From Gemmatimonadota bacterium (lineage in GTDB: Bacteria > Gemmatimonadota > Gemmatimonadetes > Gemmatimonadales > GWC2-71-9), in assembly GCA_003220985.1 (NCBI GenBank), contig QHTY01000194.1, positions 1-12,990 of the forward strand: DNA of 12,990 nt. Direction: 5' to 3'. The stretch's first letter is position 1, and each line of letters begins with the position of its first letter. Shown piece after piece: positions 8,126 through 12,990 of this stretch. Below the pieces are notes generated by a model. The model had not been told where the DNA came from, did no database searches, and saw nothing but the letters and a program-made list of their open reading frames with translations. The position numbers and the translations under genes are program-made.

Positions 8126-8569
8126 ATGGAGATCATTCTGCGGGCGGACGTGCAGCATCTGGGCAAGCTGGGTGAGGTCGTGAAGGTGAAGGACGGCTAC
8201 GCCCGCAATTTTCTGCTGCCCAAGGGGCTCGCCTATCCGGCGACCGAAGCCAACAAGAAAAAGATCGCCTACGAGGGCGAGCGTCTCGCCAAACAGCGCG
8301 CCGCCGAGAAGACCGCCGCCGAGACGGAGGCGACGCGGCTCGCGGACGTGCATCTCAGCTTCGAGGTGAAAGTGGGCGAGGAAGAAAAGCTCTACGGCTC
8401 CGTGACCGCCAGCGACATCCAGCGCAAGCTCGAGGAGCTGGGCATCAAGGTGGACAAGCGCAAGATCGACTTGCCCGAGCCGATTCGCGAGCTGGGTGAA
8501 TTCAAGGTCGGGATCAAGATTCATCCCGAGGTGCGGCCCGAGGTCCGGGTGACGGTGGTGAAGGAGTAA
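8126..8569 (+). CDS. rplI: 50S ribosomal protein L9
   Basis: Binds 23S rRNA at the base of the L1 stalk and helps maintain reading frame. The 147-residue product matches the usual length of about 150. The N-terminal rRNA-binding domain carries MEIILRADVQHLGKLGEVVK followed by VKDGYARNFLLPKGLA, the L9 signature. A long charged connecting helix (about 40-78, rich in Lys/Glu/Ala) leads to a C-terminal domain with EEKLYGSVTASDIQRKLEEL, VDKRKIDL and IHPEVRPEVRVTVV. The start ATG 8126 has GAGGG at 8113-8117 with 8 nt spacing, overlapping the stop of the upstream membrane-protein gene. A longer open frame upstream is only read-through in the rplI frame inside that gene. Confidence 0.97.
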   Translation: MEIILRADVQHLGKLGEVVKVKDGYARNFLLPKGLAYPATEANKKKIAYEGERLAKQRAAEKTAAETEATRLADVHLSFEVKVGEEEKLYGSVTASDIQRKLEELGIKVDKRKIDLPEPIRELGEFKVGIKIHPEVRPEVRVTVVKE

Positions 8570-8650
8570 CCTCGGCAGTGCCTCGTGACGCCCATCACAC
8601 CGGTGTGGCCGCGCACGCCGGGATCGGCGCGTGGGGTGTGTTCTATCAGA
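8570..8650 (+). promoter_or_regulatory. Structured spacer between rplI and rsfS with mutually exclusive pairings
   Basis: CACACC (8596-8601) can pair either with the adjoining GGTGTG (8602-8607), forming a perfect 12-bp palindrome, or with a second GGTGTG at 8635-8640. Between them CACGCCG (8614-8620) can pair with CGG and CGTG (8625-8627, 8630-8633) around a short loop with a 2-nt bulge. No run of T follows, so it is not a clear intrinsic terminator. An attenuator, a processing site, or no function are all possible. Confidence 0.3.
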
Positions 8651-8686
8651 ATGAAGACTAATCTCGCAGAATGAAGACTGAGCTCG
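8647..8686 (+). repeat. 20-bp imperfect tandem duplication spanning the rsfS start
   Basis: Units 8647-8666 and 8667-8686 match at 18 of 20 positions; the first 13 bp (CAGAATGAAGACT) are identical. Each unit contains an ATG, at 8651 and 8671. Confidence 0.8.
8651..8674 (+). CDS. Putative 7-codon upstream ORF overlapping the rsfS start
   Basis: ATG 8651 begins MKTNLAE and stops at TGA 8672-8674, which overlaps the rsfS ATG (8671-8673) as ATGA. The peptide copies the first residues of RsfS (MKTELAQ) because of the tandem duplication. There is no strong ribosome site, so translation is uncertain. If it is translated, it would couple ribosomes into rsfS. Confidence 0.3.
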   Translation: MKTNLAE

Positions 8687-9033
8687 CCCAGGTTGTCGGC
8701 GCGCTCGTGGACCGCAAGGCCGTCGACCCGGTAGTATTGGATCTACGCGGCTTGTGCGAGGCGACCGACTATTTCGTCATCGTCTCGGGGACCTCGGACG
8801 CGCACGTGCGCGGGATGGCGGAGCACTTGCTCGCGACACTCGCGCCCCGGGGCTTGGAGCCCCATCATGTGGAGGGGTTGGCGCAGGGACGCTGGGTCCT
8901 ACTCGACTACTTCGACTTCGTCGTGCACGTTTTCCATCCGGAGCTGCGGGACTTCTACCAGCTCGAGCGGCTGTGGGGCGATGCGCCCGTCGTCGCCGCA
9001 GGGGACGTCGGAGAACCAGGTTCGAAGGGATAG
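8671..9033 (+). CDS. rsfS: Ribosome silencing factor RsfS
   Basis: Binds L14 on the 50S subunit and blocks subunit joining, saving energy in starvation or stationary phase. The 120-residue product is a typical single-domain DUF143 protein. It has KAVDPVVLDLRGLCEATDYFVIVSGTSDAHVRGMAEHL across about residues 16-53, EGLAQGRWVLLDYFDFVVHVFHPELRDFYQLERLWGDAP across about 68-106, and a short non-conserved tail. The start at 8671 is chosen because MKTELAQVV fits the family, but its ribosome site is weak and a duplicated ATG lies 20 bp upstream. It ends 4 bp before the large exported protein, suggesting co-transcription. The usual partners nadD, proA or the LytR/CpsA gene are not adjacent here. Confidence 0.95.
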   Translation: MKTELAQVVGALVDRKAVDPVVLDLRGLCEATDYFVIVSGTSDAHVRGMAEHLLATLAPRGLEPHHVEGLAQGRWVLLDYFDFVVHVFHPELRDFYQLERLWGDAPVVAAGDVGEPGSKG

Positions 9034-9037
9034 CAGG

Positions 9038-12000
9038 ATGCGTGGATTTCGTTGGCTGACACTACTCGGGATTGTGCTCGTCGCCACACCGGTGCGCGGC
9101 GGGGCGCAGTATTTCGGTCAGAACAAGGTGCAGTACCGAAGCTTCAACTTCCAAACCATTCAGACCGAACACTTCGACATCTACTACTATCCGGACGAGC
9201 GGCCTGGCGCGCTCGATGCCGCTCGCATGGCGGAACGTGCCTACGCCCGCCTGTCGCGCATCCTCCACCATCAGTTCCAGAGCCGCAAGCCGATCATTTT
9301 GTACGCATCACAGTCCGACTTTCAGCAGACGAACGTCGTCGACGCATCGGGCGAAGGACTGGGCGGCGTGACGGAGTTCTTTAAGCACCGCGCGGTGCTG
9401 CCCTTCACGGGCTCGTACGCCGATTTCGAGCACGTGCTTCAGCACGAGATGGTGCACCAGTTCCAGTACGATGTGTACAGCCGCGGGCATCCCGGCGCGG
9501 GCGTGCAGACGCTGGTGACCGTCAACCCGCCGCTCTGGTTCATGGAGGGCATGGCCGAGTATCTGTCGCTCGGTCCGATCAACCCCGAGACCGCGATGTG
9601 GCTGCGCGACGCCGCGCTCGAGGGTCACCTGCCCTCGATCGAGGAGATGACCGCCGACCCATACATCTTCCCGTACCGATACGGGCACGCGCTGTGGGCG
9701 TACATCGGCGAAAAGTGGGGGGATGAAGTCATCGGCGAGATCCTGCAGGCGTCTGCGACGTCGGGGCTCGAGGCGGCATTCAAGCGCGCGACGGGACGGA
9801 CGCTCGAGGACCTTTCCGCCGACTGGCGCGACGCGATCCAGACGACATTCTTGCCGCAGCTGGGCGATCATTATCGCGCCCGCCGCATCGCGCAGCCGAC
9901 GCTCACGCAGCGGCGCTCGCGCGGCCGCCTGTTCCTCGCACCGGCGCTGACGCCGGACGGCAAAGCGATCGCGTTCTTCGGCGATCAAGGCGGGTTCTTC
10001 GTCAATCTCTGGCTGGCCGATGCCGAGACTGGTCGCGTCAAGCGCCGTCTCGTCAAATCGACGCAGAACAACAATTACGAAAGTCTGCGGTTCATCAATT
10101 CGGCCGGCGCGTTTTCGCCCGATGGGCGCTATTTCGCCATCGCCGCCAAGCGCAAGGACCGCGATGACCTGGTCATTCTCGACGTCGAGCGCGGGCGCGA
10201 AGCGCGCCGCATTCATGTCGGCCTGAACGGGCTGCAGACCCCGCAATGGTCGCCGGACGGACAGCAGCTCGTGTTCACCGGCTTCAGCAACGGCTTCACC
10301 GATCTGTTCATCATCAATCGCGACGGCACGGGGCTGCGGCGCCTGACCAACGACAAATACGCGGATCTCCATCCGTCGTGGTCACCCGACGGGAAGACGA
10401 TCGCGTTCGTGACCGACAGCGGCGGCGAAACCGATTTCGATCTGCTGCGCTTCGGCAATCTGCGGATCGCGCTGCTCCATCTCGACACCGGCGTGACGGA
10501 GCTGCTGCGCAACATGGAGATCGGGAAGAACATCAATCCGGTGTGGGCGCCCGACGGCCGTTCCCTCGCCTTCGTATCCGATCGGACGGGCATCGCCAAC
10601 ATTTTTCTGTACGACCTGGGCGGTGGCCAGATTTACCAGCTGACCAACATGTTCACCGGCGTGCAGGGCATCACGCCGCTGTCGCCGGTCCTTTCGTGGG
10701 CGCCCCTCGCTGACCGCATGGCGTTTGTGTATTACGAAGACGGCCAGTACAGCGTCTATTCCGTGGAAAACCCGCGCTCGCTGCGCCGCGCGCCTTACCG
10801 TGGGCCGTCCACCATGCCGGTCGTGGCGCTGCTCCAGGCCGAGCAACGCGACAGCGGGGGTTCACCGGCACCGCCGATGATTCCCATACCGGTCCCCCCC
10901 CCCTCCACGCTCGGCGGTGGCTCACCGGCCGGCCCCAACACCATGACGCGGCCGGCGCGACCCGGTCAAGGCGCGTCGATCTATCGCACGTCCGGCGGCT
11001 TCCGCCCGTCGGGAGAGCCGCAGGCCGCAGAGTCGTCCGCCGCATTTCCGGCCGTGACCGTGCGGGCCTTGCTCGACTCGGCGACGTTGGCACTCCCCGA
11101 CACGAACGAGTTCACGTTCCACCCCTATAGGGTGCGGTTTACCGCCGACTACATCGCGCGCCCCACAGTCGGGTACGCCCGGGACAACTTTGGGCGCGGC
11201 ATCTTCGGAGGAACCGCGATCGCGCTCTCGGATATCCTGGGCAATCATGCCGTCGTCCTCGCCGGCTCCATCAACGGCCGCATCAGCGAGGCGCAGTTCC
11301 TCGGTCTCTACGCGAACCAGTCGCACCGCTTGAATTGGGCCGGCGGCTTTTCGCAAGATCCGATGTACTTCTACGGCGGGAGCGACTGGAGCCGGATCGA
11401 AGACCCCCGCAAGGCCGGGGACAGCCTGGACGTGTTCACGACCCGGATCCGGCGTTTCGTGGTTCGGGATCTATTCACCGCGTCCGCGTACCCGTTCAGC
11501 CGCTTCAATCGCCTCGAGCTGGGCCTGCACGCCGTGAACATCTCGGAAGCGACGCTCGCGTTGCAGACATCGTACAACGCGAGCACGCGTGACTTCGTGG
11601 ATCAAGATCTCATCCAGGGTGGTGGACCGTCGGCGACGTTCGTGCAACCGTCCATCGCACACGTGCATGACAATACGCTGTTCGGCTATGTCGGCCCGTT
11701 TGCGGGCGCGCGCTCACGCTTCTCGATCTCGCCGGCCATCGGCACGTGGCGCTTCACGGCCGGGCTGATCGACTACCGGCGCTACATCTTCTTCCGGCCG
11801 TTCACGATCGCGGTGCGTGGCCTCATGTTCGGCCGGTTCGGGCACGACGCCGATCGCTTCCCCGTCTTCCTCGGCAGCACGGAGCTGATTCGCGGCTATA
11901 CGTCCGGATCGTTCCGCCATCACGAATGCGCGGCCGATCCCCGCTCGAACTCGCCGACCAACTGCGCCGAGCTGGATCAACTGATCGGGTCCAAGATCGC

Positions 12001-12313
12001 GGTCGGGAATATCGAGCTGCGCTTCCCGCTCACGCGCACCCTCGTGCTGGGCTTTCTGCCGGTGGGCTTCCCACCGATCGAGGGCGCGCTGTTCTATGAC
12101 ATCGGCATGGCGTGGGATGACGCCAGCACGGTCAAATGGAATCGCGCTCCGAGCGAGGACCCCCTCCTCGTGCGCACGCCACTGCGGAGTTGGGGCGGCT
12201 CCATTCGTGCCAACGTCTTTGGGTTGATGATCATGCGGCTCGACTACACGAAGCCGCTGGACCGGCCGTGGACGCGGTCGTATTGGACCATCAGTTTAGG
12301 TCCGACCTTCTAA
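9038..12313 (+). CDS. Exported HExxH peptidase-like / TolB-propeller / outer-membrane beta-barrel protein
   Basis: The product is 1091 residues in one frame. ATG 9038 follows GAAGGGA (9024-9030) and gives a signal peptide (about 1-23, ending RGGA before QYFGQ). Residues 40-280 form a gluzincin-type peptidase MA-like domain: HEMVH at 136-140 as zinc ligands and catalytic Glu, with E170 in WFMEGMAEYLS as likely third ligand. Residues 295-590 carry about five TolB/PD40 propeller blades, each with a SPDG-like turn (TPDG 305, SPDG 360, SPDG 405, SPDG 449, APDG 504). A Pro/Gly linker spans 605-665. Residues 695-1091 look like a BamA-type beta barrel, with RGY at 952-954, NIELRFPL (991-998), ALFYDIGMAW (1017-1026) and the terminal Phe typical of barrels. 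C964 and C976 may bridge a surface loop. Predicted place: barrel in the outer membrane, N-terminal domains probably periplasmic. Substrate and role are unknown. A ten-C run lies in the linker. Confidence 0.85.
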   Translation: MRGFRWLTLLGIVLVATPVRGGAQYFGQNKVQYRSFNFQTIQTEHFDIYYYPDERPGALDAARMAERAYARLSRILHHQFQSRKPIILYASQSDFQQTNVVDASGEGLGGVTEFFKHRAVLPFTGSYADFEHVLQHEMVHQFQYDVYSRGHPGAGVQTLVTVNPPLWFMEGMAEYLSLGPINPETAMWLRDAALEGHLPSIEEMTADPYIFPYRYGHALWAYIGEKWGDEVIGEILQASATSGLEAAFKRATGRTLEDLSADWRDAIQTTFLPQLGDHYRARRIAQPTLTQRRSRGRLFLAPALTPDGKAIAFFGDQGGFFVNLWLADAETGRVKRRLVKSTQNNNYESLRFINSAGAFSPDGRYFAIAAKRKDRDDLVILDVERGREARRIHVGLNGLQTPQWSPDGQQLVFTGFSNGFTDLFIINRDGTGLRRLTNDKYADLHPSWSPDGKTIAFVTDSGGETDFDLLRFGNLRIALLHLDTGVTELLRNMEIGKNINPVWAPDGRSLAFVSDRTGIANIFLYDLGGGQIYQLTNMFTGVQGITPLSPVLSWAPLADRMAFVYYEDGQYSVYSVENPRSLRRAPYRGPSTMPVVALLQAEQRDSGGSPAPPMIPIPVPPPSTLGGGSPAGPNTMTRPARPGQGASIYRTSGGFRPSGEPQAAESSAAFPAVTVRALLDSATLALPDTNEFTFHPYRVRFTADYIARPTVGYARDNFGRGIFGGTAIALSDILGNHAVVLAGSINGRISEAQFLGLYANQSHRLNWAGGFSQDPMYFYGGSDWSRIEDPRKAGDSLDVFTTRIRRFVVRDLFTASAYPFSRFNRLELGLHAVNISEATLALQTSYNASTRDFVDQDLIQGGGPSATFVQPSIAHVHDNTLFGYVGPFAGARSRFSISPAIGTWRFTAGLIDYRRYIFFRPFTIAVRGLMFGRFGHDADRFPVFLGSTELIRGYTSGSFRHHECAADPRSNSPTNCAELDQLIGSKIAVGNIELRFPLTRTLVLGFLPVGFPPIEGALFYDIGMAWDDASTVKWNRAPSEDPLLVRTPLRSWGGSIRANVFGLMIMRLDYTKPLDRPWTRSYWTISLGPTF
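10894..10903 (+). repeat. Homopolymer run of ten C inside the barrel-protein gene
   Basis: Ten consecutive C encode the proline stretch near residues 619-622 of the linker between propeller and barrel. A change of one or two bases would shift frame before the barrel, so the run could act as a slippage site. It may also be a place where sequencing length is unreliable. Confidence 0.8.
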
Positions 12314-12332
12314 CTCCGCTTCGCTGAAATAG

Positions 12333-12361
12333 TTGCAATGGCATAGCCGGTTGTCTATTTT
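12333..12361 (+). promoter_or_regulatory. Tentative promoter for the downstream lipoprotein gene
   Basis: TTGCAA (12333-12338) and TATTTT (12356-12361) each match sigma-70 boxes at four of six positions, with an ideal 17-bp spacer. Transcription would begin only about ten bases before the TTG start. No intrinsic terminator was seen in the 63-bp gap after the barrel gene, so read-through is also possible. Confidence 0.28.
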
Positions 12362-12376
12362 GTCCGGCGAGGCCAT

Positions 12377-12990
12377 TTGCGCATCTCCCGTTTCCTTCTG
12401 ATCGCGTCTGTTACGCTCTGGGGTTGTGGACCCCGGGCGCCGACGGCTGAGTCGTCGCAATCACAAGCGCCGCAAGTAGTTGGCAAGCCACAGGCGCTGG
12501 CACGCGCGCCCGGTGTGGCAATCCGGCTGCCCGCCAAGGGTGGTGTCCCCCAGCTCTATAAGCTGCCTCGCCTCACGTCGGTCGACGGCGTGTTAAAAGG
12601 CCGGCTACCCCCGGTCGACCGCGTCGTCGGCCTGGATCCCGAATCGGAGTTCCTCTTTGTCACGACCGCCAAGCACGAGCTCTTGGGGCTCGATCTCGGC
12701 AGCGGGCGGGCGGACACGGTCGCGACGAATGTCAGACAAGCGGCCCTCGGCCCCGATGGCACGCTCTACGCGATCGACTCATCGCGGCATGTGGTCTCGC
12801 TTTCGCGCCGGACGCGCTTCGCCTGGCCGAAGGCGCTCACCGCGCTCCCACGCGACCTCTTCGGCTCGACCGACCAGCATCTGGTCGGCGTCGTCCCACA
12901 GGACCAGCTGCTCGTCGCCGCCGCCGATCAGCCCCCGACACTTCGGGCGATCGCCGCACTCGGCGATGTCGAGGCCGCGGGCGGGGGCGA
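12377..12990 (+). CDS. Lipoprotein with propeller-like sequence (3' end off window)
   Basis: The frame is open from TTG 12377 to the right edge (204 codons visible). No other start is in frame after TAG 12344. GAGG at 12369-12372 is a close ribosome site. The N-terminus MRISRFLLIASVTLWGCGPR is a lipoprotein signal, with the lipobox LWGC making Cys17 the lipidated residue. A Ser/Gln/Ala/Pro-rich stretch (about 20-45) forms the linker after it. From about 60 onward, short hydrophobic strands alternate with turns (VVGLDPESEFLFVTTAKHEL, AALGPDGTLYAIDSSRHVVS), suggesting beta-propeller blades as in NHL or PQQ-like proteins. No family can be named from this part. It lies 63 bp after the barrel gene, in the same direction, so an envelope role together with it is possible but unproven. 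Confidence 0.78.
   Translation, partial: MRISRFLLIASVTLWGCGPRAPTAESSQSQAPQVVGKPQALARAPGVAIRLPAKGGVPQLYKLPRLTSVDGVLKGRLPPVDRVVGLDPESEFLFVTTAKHELLGLDLGSGRADTVATNVRQAALGPDGTLYAIDSSRHVVSLSRRTRFAWPKALTALPRDLFGSTDQHLVGVVPQDQLLVAAADQPPTLRAIAALGDVEAAGGG

Noticed and set aside
7130..8569. Apparent 479-codon fusion ending in L9
   Set aside because: The upstream part is an Arg/Gly-rich wrong-frame reading of the DUF2232 gene; L9 has its own ribosome site and ATG at 8126.
8867..9037. Upstream extension of the barrel-protein frame into rsfS
   Set aside because: The translation is Ser/Thr/Cys-rich shadow of rsfS; ATG 9038 has a ribosome site and starts a proper signal peptide.
9308..10372. Minus-strand open frame of 354 codons opposite the barrel-protein gene
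   Set aside because: Shadow of the HExxH/propeller coding region, which has clear motifs on the plus strand.

Overview
The window is GC-rich bacterial chromosome carrying core translation genes mixed with envelope and signalling genes. Several things point to a Gram-negative, outer-membrane-bearing organism, most likely Gemmatimonadota: the gene families (a DUF2232 membrane protein inside the S6/S18/L9 ribosomal cluster, a small carboxypeptidase-regulatory-domain protein ending in a CG-x4-WTR motif, and a Ser/Thr kinase with a C-terminal repeat region), strong G/C third-position bias, and a TolB-like/outer-membrane-barrel protein. The phylum is an inference from gene style; no 16S or marker tree was possible here.

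Layout. (1) 1-2203, minus strand: a membrane-anchored Hanks-type Ser/Thr protein kinase, open through the left edge. (2) 2260-5655, plus strand: a tight run prs - rplY(ctc) - pth - ychF, i.e. PRPP synthesis, ribosomal protein L25, peptidyl-tRNA hydrolase and the ribosome-associated ATPase YchF. The kinase and prs diverge from a very short gap. (3) 5652-6407, minus strand: a secreted protein with a carboxypeptidase-regulatory-like domain, convergent with ychF and sharing a CTAG tetranucleotide as both stop codons. (4) 6536-12313, plus strand: rpsF - rpsR - DUF2232 membrane protein - rplI, then a 101-bp structured spacer, rsfS, and 4 bp later a 1091-residue exported protein. That protein combines an HExxH metallopeptidase-like domain, TolB-type propeller repeats and a C-terminal outer-membrane barrel. 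(5) 12377-12990, plus strand: the start of a lipoprotein with propeller-like sequence, open through the right edge.

Most of the genes serve ribosome assembly and housekeeping (S6, S18, L9, L25, RsfS, Pth, YchF). The surface protein at 9038 follows rsfS so closely that co-transcription is likely.

The less ordinary content lies in gene starts and intergenic DNA. pth appears to start at CTG. The DUF2232 gene has no ATG/GTG/TTG where its coding signal begins and probably starts at ATA within an ATAA overlap. rsfS is preceded by a tandem copy of its own 5' end that forms a 7-codon ORF. The rpsF Shine-Dalgarno can be locked in a hairpin, and upstream of it are four ACRCC motifs spaced exactly 10 bp apart. 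A 7-bp tandem repeat occurs in opposite orientations in the two spacers flanking rplY-pth. The barrel-protein gene holds a run of ten C. No RNA genes, insertion sequences, CRISPR arrays or attachment sites were seen.
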